NCBI GenBank assembly: GCA_944386375.1
Contig: CALXAW010000002.1
Location: forward strand, 1-30,390
Direction of reading: 5' to 3'
DNA length: 30,390 bases
Origin: an uncultured Clostridia bacterium
GTDB lineage: Bacteria > Bacillota > Clostridia > TANB77 > CAG-508
Shown here: piece after piece, positions 7,677 through 14,604 of the stretch
Layout: each line of letters begins with the position of its first letter
Position numbering within the stretch: position 1 is the first letter of the stretch
The notes under the pieces: generated by a model
Databases searched by the model: none
The model's input: only the letters and a program-made list of their open reading frames with translations
Told to the model about the DNA's origin: nothing
Position numbers and translations under genes: made by a program

Positions 7677-8636
7677 TTGCAAATATATCCTGCCAACCGC
7701 GAAGCATATAAAAAATATTCAGACCAATTATATAAATTATTATTAGAATATACAGACAAAATAGAAAGATTTTCAATAGACGAGTGTTTTTTAGACATGA
7801 CCAAATATCTAATGAATGATACATTATTAAATAAAGCAAAAGAAATAAATAAAAGAGTAAAACAAGAATTAGGGTTTACTGTAAATATAGGTTTGGCAAA
7901 TAATAAATTGCTTGCAAAAATGGCATCAGACTTCGAAAAACCAGATAAAATACACACATTATTTAAAGAAGAAATACCAACTAAAATGTGGCCACTTCCA
8001 GTAAGTGAGTTATTTATGATAGGTAAAAAAACAGTTCCAAAGCTTACTAAAATGGGAATAAAAACAATAGGAGATTTAGCAAAAGCAAATAGACAAACAT
8101 TAGTAAAACAATTTGGAAAATTTGGCGAGTTAATGTGGAATAATGCAAATGGAATAGATAATCAAGAAGTAAAATACATAAAAGAAGACCCAAAAAGTAT
8201 AGGTCATTCTGTTACTTTACCACATGACACATCAAATATAGAAAAAATAAAAGAAATAGTATTAAAATTAACAGAGCAAGTAACATACAGGTTACGTAGA
8301 TACGAACTATATGCCAATGTAGTAAATGTTCAGTTACGAATAAAAGACTTTAAAGACTCTTCACATCAACGAAAATTGGATCAAGCCACATCTAATACAA
8401 AAGACATATACAAAATTGCAAAAGAACTTTTATATCAAATGTACAAAGAAAATATTCCTATAAGATTAGTAGGAGTAAGAGTAGGAGATTTAGTAAAAAA
8501 AGAAGAAATTCAACTTTCTTTATTTTCAACAGAAAATAGCCAAAAACAAGAAAAGCTAGATAAAACAATAGATAATTTAAAACAAAAATATGGATATAAT
8601 ATAATAACTAGAATGGGAAATAGTAAGGGGACGTAA
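7677..8636 (+). CDS. dinB: DNA polymerase IV, C-terminal fragment (frameshifted dinB)
   Basis: Homology in this frame reaches back without stops to 7623, just after the A7 run; 7677 is only the first usable TTG. It carries the second catalytic pair D35/E36 in FSIDECFLD, then the thumb with helix-hairpin-helix (IGKKTVPKLTKMGIKTIGDL) and the little-finger domain (about 170-300) ending in QLSLF. The sequence after the shift shows no further stops or decay, which argues that damage is very recent or an artefact. Pol IV copies past damaged bases and lacks proofreading. No ribosome binding site supports independent translation of this piece. Confidence 0.85.
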   Translation: MQIYPANREAYKKYSDQLYKLLLEYTDKIERFSIDECFLDMTKYLMNDTLLNKAKEINKRVKQELGFTVNIGLANNKLLAKMASDFEKPDKIHTLFKEEIPTKMWPLPVSELFMIGKKTVPKLTKMGIKTIGDLAKANRQTLVKQFGKFGELMWNNANGIDNQEVKYIKEDPKSIGHSVTLPHDTSNIEKIKEIVLKLTEQVTYRLRRYELYANVVNVQLRIKDFKDSSHQRKLDQATSNTKDIYKIAKELLYQMYKENIPIRLVGVRVGDLVKKEEIQLSLFSTENSQKQEKLDKTIDNLKQKYGYNIITRMGNSKGT

Positions 8637-8662
8637 TGTTTAGGTATTATAGCATACGTCCC
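8628..8662. terminator. Possible hairpin at the end of dinB
   Basis: GGGACGTA (8628-8635) overlaps the dinB stop and is complementary to TACGTCCC (8655-8662), between convergent genes. The 19-base loop is long and no U-run follows on either strand, so a terminator role is weakly supported. Confidence 0.3.
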
Positions 8663-8664
8663 AA

Positions 8665-8946
8665 CTAATATGGGTATCTTTCATATAAATATTTTATAAT
8701 ATCATTTACATTGTGTTCTGTAACATTAATAAAAAGGTCCTTGTCTAAGCTAACCCACATATTAATTTTATAATCTTCTTTATTATCAATAAAGGTTCCA
8801 ATAAGTTCTACCATTTCTATTGGATTATTAAACTGCTTTTCCCATTTTAAACTATTTTCTATATTAAGATTAGTATTGTAAAAATGACTTAAAAATTTAT
8901 TAATTTCGCCTTTTTTATCACTATAAAGATTTATAATAGTTCTCAT
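8665..8946 (-). CDS. Small hypothetical protein, 93 residues
   Basis: Leftward gene convergent with dinB. An excellent AAGGAG site lies 6 bases before the ATG at 8946, so it is a real gene despite its size. The product is soluble, with no signal peptide or cysteines; it looks like a compact alpha/beta protein with alternating strands (INMWVSLDKDLFINVT) and a C-terminal helix ending DIIKYLYERYPY. I do not recognise the family. No partner gene is adjacent on the same strand. Confidence 0.75.
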   Translation of the reverse strand: MRTIINLYSDKKGEINKFLSHFYNTNLNIENSLKWEKQFNNPIEMVELIGTFIDNKEDYKINMWVSLDKDLFINVTEHNVNDIIKYLYERYPY

Positions 8947-9033
8947 AATAAACTCCTTGTTAAGATTATTATGTAATTTTTTTTAAAGATTTATGCTATA
9001 GAATAAACATAAATTTTTTGGAAACAATAAATT

Positions 9034-9058
9034 AAAGTTATACTTTCCTATTGTATAA
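9034..9058. repeat. Partial copy of the 39-nt palindromic repeat
   Basis: The stretch ending TACTTTCCTATTGTATAA is the complement of the first half of the complete copy at 30268-30306. The other arm is degenerate here. The copy directly precedes the ribosome binding site of the gene at 9078. Confidence 0.55.
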
Positions 9059-9077
9059 GAAAGGAACGAATTTTTAT

Positions 9078-9962
9078 ATGAAAAATTTTAAGTCAGTATT
9101 ACTTATTGTTTTTGGAATTATAACAATTATAGCTGTAATGTTTTTTATAAATTATATTTTTAATAATAATGATAACAATATAAATAATAATAGTAAATTA
9201 ATGTCAGAGATAAAATATGTTGATGCAAAACTTACATCAATGTTAAATGATATGAATAATATTAATTTAGAAAATTATAAAATATATGTAAGTAAAACAA
9301 GTACAAGTGCTAGTTCAGAAAGTCAAGGGGAAGAACAAAGCCAAAGCTCTGGTGAGTCAGGTAATTCAGAAGAGACACAAAGTCAAGAGGAAACAAGTGA
9401 TAGTGTAGAGCAATATGGTTTAGAAGAAAGTGGAATATTAACAAATAATACAGATGTTAATTGGAAAATAATAAAAAATGATGTAGAACAGTTTTATTCT
9501 ATAATACCAACTATTACATTAGATTTATATGATGCAGAGGTAAATCAAAACGAAATATTAAATTTTAACAAAGATCTGGACGAACTAACAGTTGCCATAA
9601 AAGAAGAAAGTAAAGAAAAAACACTAAATAAATTGGCTAGTTTATATGGTTATCTTCCAATGTATGCAAAAAATATTTCAGAAGATTCTATGTATTTAAA
9701 AGTATTAGAAACAAAGTCTAATATTCTTTTTGCATATTCTTTATTAGAAGTACAAGATTGGCAAGGTATGTCTAACTATGTTTCGATGGCAATAGAGGGC
9801 TATACTTCGATATTAAATAATATAAATGAACAAAACGAATATGCTGTAAATAAGGTGTATATATCATTAAATGAGCTAAAAAATGCAGTAGATATGCAAG
9901 ATAGAGAAATATTTTTAATTAAATACAAAAATGTTTTAGAAGAAATAGAGGACTTAGAATAA
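9078..9962 (+). CDS. Membrane-anchored protein with Ser/Glu/Gln-rich linker, unknown function
   Basis: 294 residues from the ATG at 9078 (AAAGGA at 9060-9065 upstream; an in-frame TTG at 9051 has no good site). One hydrophobic helix at about 5-25 anchors the protein; an Asn-rich stretch follows, then a helical segment, then a low-complexity linker of about 40 residues dominated by Ser, Glu and Gln around residues 73-113. The C-terminal 170 residues are helical with repeat-like spacing, suggesting a TPR- or bundle-like extracellular domain. No catalytic motif is visible. The acidic linker resembles wall-spanning spacers of surface proteins. I do not recognise the family. Confidence 0.7.
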   Translation: MKNFKSVLLIVFGIITIIAVMFFINYIFNNNDNNINNNSKLMSEIKYVDAKLTSMLNDMNNINLENYKIYVSKTSTSASSESQGEEQSQSSGESGNSEETQSQEETSDSVEQYGLEESGILTNNTDVNWKIIKNDVEQFYSIIPTITLDLYDAEVNQNEILNFNKDLDELTVAIKEESKEKTLNKLASLYGYLPMYAKNISEDSMYLKVLETKSNILFAYSLLEVQDWQGMSNYVSMAIEGYTSILNNINEQNEYAVNKVYISLNELKNAVDMQDREIFLIKYKNVLEEIEDLE

Positions 9963-9999
9963 AAGCGATGTGATTAAGTATTTATAACATTTTAGTATA
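9961..9999. repeat. Inverted copy of a 39-bp repeat also at 19413-19455
   Basis: AAAAGCGATGTGATTAA followed 8 bases later by AACATTTTAGTATA occurs here on the + strand and, at the same spacing, on the - strand at 19413-19455. Only a few of 39 positions differ. It begins inside the stop codon of the preceding gene. Confidence 0.6.
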
Positions 10000-10048
10000 A
10001 TACTCATTGAAAATTTAGGACGTTTTGCCCTAAATTTTCAATGAGTAT
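10000..10048. terminator. Perfect 20-bp hairpin before rnpB
   Basis: Bases 10000-10019 are fully complementary to 10029-10048 around a 9-base loop. It lies after the upstream gene and runs up to the -35 box of rnpB. There is no U-run, so it may be a repeat-derived insulator rather than a classic terminator. Confidence 0.5.
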
Positions 10049-10075
10049 TGCTAAATATAAAAAAAGTGTTATAAT
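10048..10075 (+). promoter_or_regulatory. Promoter of rnpB
   Basis: TTGCTA at 10048-10053 and TATAAT at 10070-10075 with a 16-base spacer; transcription would begin near 10083, where the RNA starts. Confidence 0.65.
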
Positions 10076-10082
10076 ATTAGTT

Positions 10083-10426
10083 AGAGTAAATTGAATAGTC
10101 GCTGGTAGATTTTCGAAAGATACTACGAGAGGAAAGTCCGGGCTCCATAGAGCAAAGATGCTAGATAACGTCTAGTGAGGGTGACCTTAAGGAAAGTGCA
10201 ACAGAAAATAACCGCCCATTTGGGTAAGGGTGAAAAGGCGAGGTAAGAGCTCACCGCCAATATGGTGACATGTTGGGTCAGTGTAAACCCCATCTGGAGC
10301 AACACCTAAGTAGAAGATTAAGCCTGCTCGGCGCCTTCTAAATTGCGTGGCTTGAGGTATATAGCAATATATATCCTAGATAAATGGCTATTATAAATGA
10401 CAGAACCCGGCTTACAGATTTACTCT
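10083..10426 (+). ncRNA. rnpB: RNase P RNA
   Basis: The catalytic RNA that removes 5' leaders from precursor tRNAs. The universally conserved 5' core GAGGAAAGTCCGGGCTCC is at about 10128-10145 and its 3' partner ACAGAACCCGGCTTA at 10400-10414; these form helix P4 and neighbours. AGGGTGAAAAGG and GGTAAGAGCTCACCG are also typical. AGAGTAAAT at 10083 pairs with ATTTACTCT ending at 10426 as helix P1 and is followed by T residues, which together define both ends. About 344 nt with a class-A-like layout. A small open frame on the other strand inside it is not a gene. Confidence 0.95.
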
Positions 10427-10493
10427 TTTTTTGTTGAATAAAAGAATCAATTTTTATTGCAATTTATAAAAAAATAAAATATTTTAAAAAATA

Positions 10494-10522
10494 TTGCATA
10501 TAATAACAATATATATTATAAT
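10494..10522 (+). promoter_or_regulatory. Promoter of the unassigned small RNA
   Basis: TTGCAT at 10494-10499 and TATAAT at 10517-10522 with a 17-base spacer. No reading frame begins downstream; a structured 73-nt segment with a terminator follows instead. Confidence 0.65.
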
Positions 10523-10528
10523 ATATTT

Positions 10529-10602
10529 AAGGATTGCGGTGGAAGTCTTCGGACGACACCTAGGGGTAGTAGATACAATATTATCTACTACTCTTTCTTT
10601 TT
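10529..10602 (+). ncRNA. Candidate small RNA, about 73 nt, unknown family
   Basis: A self-contained unit: promoter at 10494-10522, then a hairpin at 10538-10560 (GGTG, internal loop, GTC, UUCG tetraloop closed by C-G, GAC, internal loop, CACC), then a terminator with a perfect 10-bp stem (10566-10575 with 10582-10591, GTAGTAGATA) and a pyrimidine tail to 10602. The internal loop GAA opposite GA could form tandem sheared G-A pairs. There is no start codon in it. I do not recognise it as a known riboswitch, SRP RNA or 6S RNA. It could be a trans-acting RNA or an attenuated leader. Confidence 0.55.
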
Positions 10603-10604
10603 GA

Positions 10605-10757
10605 TAAATGAATAAAGGCATTTGAAAGAATACAAATTCAATAAAAACTAAAACAGCCACCAGCAAATGCAACAAAACAATGAACATAGCAATTACAAAA
10701 AACATACAAACCACATACACAACTTAAACAACAATAGCACAATTCACAAAACCTAAG
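10605..10757 (+). other. A/C-rich segment without a gene
   Basis: About 150 bases in which the + strand is nearly all A and C with very few G or T, unlike the surrounding DNA. It lies between the small-RNA terminator and another terminator hairpin, so it may be transcribed, perhaps by read-through, as an unstructured RNA. A 29-codon frame from an ATG near 10667 lacks a ribosome binding site and consists mainly of Asn, His, Lys and Thr; I do not call it. Confidence 0.4.
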
Positions 10758-10796
10758 CCCAAAGGTGTGGCAAACCGCCCACCTCGGGGTATTTTT
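10758..10796 (+). terminator. GC-rich intrinsic terminator with no assigned transcript
   Basis: CCC (10758-10760) pairs with GGG at 10786-10788, and AGGTG with CACCT around a CAAA loop, followed by TATTTTT. It is far more GC-rich than its surroundings. No coding region ends here, so it implies an upstream non-coding transcript. Confidence 0.6.
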
Positions 10797-10863
10797 AAAA
10801 AATGTATATCAAAACACTTAAAATTTGTATATCAAAATCATTAAAAAATGTATATTAAATATT
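10795..10863 (+). repeat. Three tandem 23-bp imperfect repeats
   Basis: Units at 10795-10817, 10818-10840 and 10841-10863, each starting TTAAAA and containing TGTATATCAAAA or a close variant. They lie directly upstream of the promoter of the HipA-like gene, an arrangement expected for a cooperative operator. Confidence 0.7.
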
Positions 10864-10888
10864 GATATTATATAAAAAACAGTATAAA
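10862..10888 (+). promoter_or_regulatory. Putative promoter of the HipA-like gene
   Basis: TTGATA at 10862-10867 and TATAAA at 10883-10888 with a short 15-base spacer, immediately after the tandem repeats. The leader to the start codon at 11001 is about 105 bases and contains GTGGAG/CTCCAC complements. Confidence 0.4.
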
Positions 10889-11000
10889 ATATTAGTGGTC
10901 AGTGGAGATGGAGATTTCGACAACATTAACAACCACAGCAAAACCTCCACCTACCTATAAAAAATTAATAGAAATGTTTTATGTGCAAAGGGGTATAAAA

Positions 11001-11846
11001 ATGATAGATTTTACAAATACAATAGCAGAATTAAATAATTATAAGGGTTCAGAAAAGAAGAAAACATTAATATATAATGGCAAGAGATACTTGGTAAAAT
11101 TCCCAGACCCAATAAGAGAAAAAAACAAAAATATATCATATATTAATAATGCATTTTCAGAATATATAGGAAGTAATATATTTAAAATATGTGGGTTTGA
11201 AGTTCAAAACACAATACTTGGAAAATACATATACAATGGAAAAGAAAAAATAGTATGTGCTTGTGAAGGTTTTACCGATGATGACAATATATTATATGAG
11301 TTTGAAAATTTGGCATTAAGTACTAACCCAGATAAAAAAATAGAAACAGAACTAAAAGATATTATAGAAGTTATAGAAGAAAGCAAAATGATAGATACAA
11401 AAGATACAAAAGAAAAATTTTGGAACATGTTTATTATAGATAGCTTAATAGGAAACACAGATAGACATAATGGGAATTGGGGTTTTTTATTAAATAAAAA
11501 AACAGGCAAGGTAAAATTTGCACCAATTTATGATTGTGGCTCTTGTTTAAATCCAATATTAGAAGATAGTGAAATAGAAAAATTTAATAAAACAGAATTA
11601 AAAAATTTAGCAATAAATTGTTATTCTTGTTTTAAAGAAAATGGTAAAAAAATTAATTATTTATCATATATAGAAAAAAAGGAAAATCAAGAGTGTAATA
11701 ATGCACTAAAAAGACTGTTTTGTAAAATTGATATTGCCCAAATTAATGAATTTATAGAAAATATAGAATGTATTTCTACCACAAGAAAAGAATTTTATAA
11801 AAATATTATACATATAAGATACAATATACTAAAAAAAGTGGTTTAA
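11001..11846 (+). CDS. HipA/CtkA-like serine/threonine protein kinase
   Basis: 281 residues from the ATG at 11001, which has AAAGGGG 7 bases upstream; the frame is open back to a GTG at 10902, but that extension looks non-coding. Kinase features of the HipA C-terminal fold: K33 in YLVKFP for ATP, FWNMFIIDSLIGNTDRHNGN with catalytic D154 and N157, and D178 in YDCGS for metal binding. At this length it lacks the N-terminal subdomain of full HipA (about 440) and resembles stand-alone CtkA-type kinases. HipA phosphorylates glutamyl-tRNA synthetase and causes dormancy; this protein's target is unknown. No HipB-type antitoxin is adjacent. The tandem repeats upstream suggest tight control. Confidence 0.82.
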   Translation: MIDFTNTIAELNNYKGSEKKKTLIYNGKRYLVKFPDPIREKNKNISYINNAFSEYIGSNIFKICGFEVQNTILGKYIYNGKEKIVCACEGFTDDDNILYEFENLALSTNPDKKIETELKDIIEVIEESKMIDTKDTKEKFWNMFIIDSLIGNTDRHNGNWGFLLNKKTGKVKFAPIYDCGSCLNPILEDSEIEKFNKTELKNLAINCYSCFKENGKKINYLSYIEKKENQECNNALKRLFCKIDIAQINEFIENIECISTTRKEFYKNIIHIRYNILKKVV

Positions 11847-11870
11847 AAAAGTGTAAATAAATGCAAAAAA

Positions 11871-11925
11871 GTCGTTAAGAAAAATGTAAAAACCTCTATA
11901 AAAGTCATTGAAAAAAGTGCAAAAA
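11871..11925 (+). repeat. Degenerate A-rich direct repeat after the HipA-like gene
   Basis: GTCGTTAAGAAAAATGTAA (11871) and GTCATTGAAAAAAGTGCAA (11904) are similar and 33 bases apart in a purine-rich stretch. Low sequence complexity makes this a weak call. Confidence 0.3.
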
Positions 11926-11941
11926 TATGATTATTCTTTTT

Positions 11942-11980
11942 GTTATACACTAGAAAAGTATAACTTTCCTAGTGTATAAC
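11942..11980. repeat. 39-nt palindromic repeat, complete copy
   Basis: Near-perfect palindrome of 39 bases with outer arms GTTATACACTAG and CTAGTGTATAAC and the centre AAAAGTATAACTTT. It is the same length and core as copies at 19303 and 30268. It lies between convergent genes and could also serve as a bidirectional terminator. Confidence 0.75.
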
Positions 11981-12002
11981 AGTTTAACAATCTGTATTTG
12001 AC

Positions 12003-12974
12003 TTAAAAGAATGTAGTAAAATCTGGTGGCAAATTACATTCTAAACTAATTGCTTTTTTACTTATTGGGTGTATAAAGCATAGTTTACTACAATGTAGAG
12101 CTTGTCTTTTTATTAATTTACTTGGCACGCCATATAATGTATCTCCAAGTAATGGGTGACCAGTATATGCCATATGTACACGTATTTGGTGCGTTCTTCC
12201 TGTTTCTAGACTACATTTTATTATAGATATTTTAAATGGAGTATATGTATGTTGCTTGTTTTTTGCATATGGTTGTAATTTTAAGTTATGTTTTTTAGTT
12301 AAAGTAGTATTCTGCAATGGTTTTATATTAAATGTATATTCACCCAAAACTTCATAATGTGTTATAGATGGTTTGCCATCTTTTTGTACACATCTTTCTA
12401 TAATGCTATTTTCTTTTCTGGCAATTGGGGCATTTATAGTTCCTTTTTTATTTGGCAAAATTCCTTTTACTATTGCTATATATTCTTTTTTAAAGCTTCC
12501 GTTTTCCATTTGTTTTATCAAACATTCTTGAATATATTCATTTTTTGCAAATACAACTAAACCAGATGTGTTTAAATCTAGTCTGTTTACTGGTCGTATT
12601 TTCTTTTTTAATTTTATAGAATCAAAATAATATTTAATTCCATTAGATAACGAATCTGTATAATGTAATATAGAGGGGTGTACTGCAATTCCAGCAGGCT
12701 TATTTACAACAAGAATTGCATTATCTTCATATACAATTTTTAATTCCATTTTAGTAGGCTGTATATTAGAATTATCTTCTTCTAGGTCTAACAAGACGCT
12801 AATTTTATCATTTATGTTTATTTCCTTTCTTGTATCTACAGGTTTTTCATTTAATAAAACTTTATTGTTTTTTATAAGTTTTACAAATAACCTAGCTGAA
12901 ATATTAAATTCATTTTTTAAAACTTGATTTATATTTTTGTATCCATTATTTTTAACTATATATTCTAAAATCAT
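12003..12974 (-). CDS. RluA/RluD-family ribosomal large-subunit pseudouridine synthase
   Basis: 323 residues. An N-terminal S4-like RNA-binding domain (about 14-65) is followed by the catalytic domain with VNKPAGIAVHP (90-100), the RPVNRLDLNTSGL motif containing catalytic D133, and LETGRTHQIRVHM (256-268). It converts specific uridines in 23S rRNA to pseudouridine; which site cannot be read from sequence. Residues about 216-247 are a Lys/Asn/Gln/Thr-rich insertion between two core strands not usual for the family. AAAGGG precedes the ATG by 9 bases, and two TATAAT boxes on this strand lie at 12997-13010. The gene is divergent from the DUF5662 gene. Confidence 0.9.
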   Translation of the reverse strand: MILEYIVKNNGYKNINQVLKNEFNISARLFVKLIKNNKVLLNEKPVDTRKEININDKISVLLDLEEDNSNIQPTKMELKIVYEDNAILVVNKPAGIAVHPSILHYTDSLSNGIKYYFDSIKLKKKIRPVNRLDLNTSGLVVFAKNEYIQECLIKQMENGSFKKEYIAIVKGILPNKKGTINAPIARKENSIIERCVQKDGKPSITHYEVLGEYTFNIKPLQNTTLTKKHNLKLQPYAKNKQHTYTPFKISIIKCSLETGRTHQIRVHMAYTGHPLLGDTLYGVPSKLIKRQALHCSKLCFIHPISKKAISLECNLPPDFTTFF

Positions 12975-13018
12975 GTAAATTTCCCTTTCTGCAATTATTA
13001 TACTATTATACTATAAAT

Positions 13019-13140
13019 AAAAAGCAGAATATATAATATTTCAAAATTTTTTTGGCTCATTACAGATATTAAGAAATTCTAACACAATTCTCGGGCACCC
13101 TTTGCGGCAAATTTTTTCAATATTATGTATTCTGCTTTTT
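13019..13140. repeat. Second inverted-repeat element sharing a 65-bp core
   Basis: Bases 13019-13040 and 13119-13140 are inverted repeats of 22 bases with one mismatch (ends AAAAAGCAGAAT and ATTCTGCTTTTT). The interior 13054-13118 matches 1121-1185 of the 200-bp element over 65 bases with no gaps and few differences. The end repeats of the two elements are unrelated, yet each pair is self-complementary. It lies in the divergent region between the rluA-type gene and the DUF5662 gene. Confidence 0.7.
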
Positions 13141-13160
13141 GGTAAAATAGCCATATATAC

Positions 13161-13189
13161 TTGTATTTACGACAATTTTTTTATATAAT
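13161..13189 (+). promoter_or_regulatory. Promoter of the DUF5662 gene
   Basis: TTGTAT at 13161-13166 and TATAAT at 13184-13189 with a 17-base spacer, close to the AAGGGAGAG ribosome binding site at 13201-13209. Confidence 0.6.
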
Positions 13190-13216
13190 ATATAAGTCAG
13201 AAGGGAGAGACATAAA

Positions 13217-13780
13217 TTGAAAAACATAATAAAACATATAATATTAATTACAAAACATAAATGGTTAGTGTTTATATTTTGCTGTAAAATAGGAATTCCA
13301 TTTAGAGGATTTATGCATGATTGGTCAAAATATTCTCCAACAGAATTTTTAGAAAGTATAAAATATTACAAAGGGGATAGAAGCCCTATAGTAGAATGTA
13401 AAAAGATAGAGGGATATTCAAAAGCATGGCTACATCATAAAGGAAGAAATAAACATCATCCAGAATATTGGGTGGACGAAACTGCACCAGATTCAACACC
13501 AGTTATGCCATATAAATATGTAGCAGAAATGATTTGTGACAAACTAGCAGCATGCAAAATATACAATGGAAAAAACTTTACAAATAGCTCTGAATTAGAA
13601 TATTGGAAAAAGAAAAGAAAAGAAAGTAGAATAAATAAAAAAGTAAGTAATATGCTAACAGAGGTTTTTACACAAGTTTCTAGACAAGGAATTAACGCAA
13701 CATTAACTAAAAAGAATATTAAAGAACTTTATAAAAAACATTGTGGACCAGAATATTTATTAGGCAATGGAAAAAAATAA
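13217..13780 (+). CDS. DUF5662-family protein
   Basis: 187 residues starting at TTG 13217, set by AAGGGAGAG 8 bases upstream. The sequence has a His/Asp/Glu-rich pattern: ITKHKWLV, GFMHDWSKYSPTEF, WLHHKGRNKHHPEYW and AEMICDKLAAC. Spaced His and Asp residues in helices suggest a metal-binding, HD-domain-like phosphohydrolase fold, but no activity is established for the family as far as I know. It sits with its own promoter upstream of trmB (57 bases to the probable trmB start), so the two may be co-transcribed. The family assignment rests on memory of its HDWSKYSP motif. Confidence 0.75.
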   Translation: MKNIIKHIILITKHKWLVFIFCCKIGIPFRGFMHDWSKYSPTEFLESIKYYKGDRSPIVECKKIEGYSKAWLHHKGRNKHHPEYWVDETAPDSTPVMPYKYVAEMICDKLAACKIYNGKNFTNSSELEYWKKKRKESRINKKVSNMLTEVFTQVSRQGINATLTKKNIKELYKKHCGPEYLLGNGKK

Positions 13781-13837
13781 TTGCAATTATAATATATGAA
13801 TTACATAATTATAGTTAAGAAGGGAATGAAAATAGTT

Positions 13838-14509
13838 TTGAGAATAAGATTCAAAAAATGGGCCAGGCCAGAATTAGAAGCAAGTGAGTTTTACATAGAT
13901 AATCCAGAAGATTATAAAGGAAAATGGAATACTCTTTTTGCAAATAAAAATAATCCTATTCATTTAGAACTTGGGTGTGGTAAAGGACACTTTATTTCTA
14001 AGCTTGCAGTACAAAATCCAAATATTAATTATATTGCTATAGATTTAGTAGATGCAATGCTAGGGTTAGCTAAAAGAAATGTAGAAAATACATATGCAGA
14101 TGAAAGAAAGAAAGTAGACAATTTGCTTTTAACTAGATTTGATATTGAGAGAATATTACTAATTTTAAATAAACAGGATAATATTAAAAGAATTTATATA
14201 AATTTTTGCAATCCTTGGCCTCGTGGTAAACATAGAAAAAAACGCTTAACACATACTAGGCAATTAGAAAAATATAAAGAATTTTTGGCACCTAATAACC
14301 TAATTTATTTTAAAACAGATGACTTAGATTTGTTCAATTCTAGTTTAGAATATTTTAGCGAAACAGGTTTTACAATTATAAAACAAACAAATAATTTACA
14401 TTCTGAAAACAATTTTTGGGGCGATATACCAAACATTGAAACAGAACACGAGAAAATGTTTTCAGAGCAAGGAATACCAATAAATGCCCTTATTGCCAAA
14501 AAAGGATAA
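13838..14509 (+). CDS. trmB: tRNA (guanine-N7-)-methyltransferase
   Basis: Probable start is TTG at 13838, giving MRIRFKKWARPELEAS, the normal TrmB N-terminus, with AAGGGA at 13820-13825 upstream. In-frame ATGs at 13796 and 13826 either lack a ribosome binding site or sit on it. The 223-residue product has the SAM-binding loop LELGCGKGHF (about 43-52) and the TrmB signature NFCNPWPRGKHRKKRLT, where family members usually have NFSDPWPK. It methylates G46 in the variable loop of tRNAs using SAM. GINALIAKK near the end is also typical. Confidence 0.92.
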   Translation: MRIRFKKWARPELEASEFYIDNPEDYKGKWNTLFANKNNPIHLELGCGKGHFISKLAVQNPNINYIAIDLVDAMLGLAKRNVENTYADERKKVDNLLLTRFDIERILLILNKQDNIKRIYINFCNPWPRGKHRKKRLTHTRQLEKYKEFLAPNNLIYFKTDDLDLFNSSLEYFSETGFTIIKQTNNLHSENNFWGDIPNIETEHEKMFSEQGIPINALIAKKG

Positions 14510-14534
14510 AATTTACATAAATTTAAAAAAAGTA

Positions 14535-14563
14535 TTGATTTTGTAAATAAAATAAGTTATAAT
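14535..14563 (+). promoter_or_regulatory. Promoter of the type III toxin-antitoxin locus
   Basis: TTGATT at 14535-14540 and TATAAT at 14558-14563 with a 17-base spacer. Transcription would begin near 14570, about 35 bases before the first RNA repeat, as expected for a strongly transcribed antitoxin RNA. Confidence 0.75.
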
Positions 14564-14604
14564 GAATATACTAATAAAGATGCTTTAAAAGTGTCTTATA
14601 CAAA

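Noticed and set aside
10123..10305. 60-codon - strand frame inside rnpB
   Set aside because: Lies within a clear RNase P RNA and has no translation signals.
10484..10720. 78-codon - strand frame opposite the small RNA and A/C-rich segment
   Set aside because: No ribosome binding site, and the + strand promoter, hairpins and terminator explain the region better.
10667..10757. 29-codon + strand frame in the A/C-rich segment
   Set aside because: No ribosome binding site and the residue content is just what A/C-rich DNA would give by chance.
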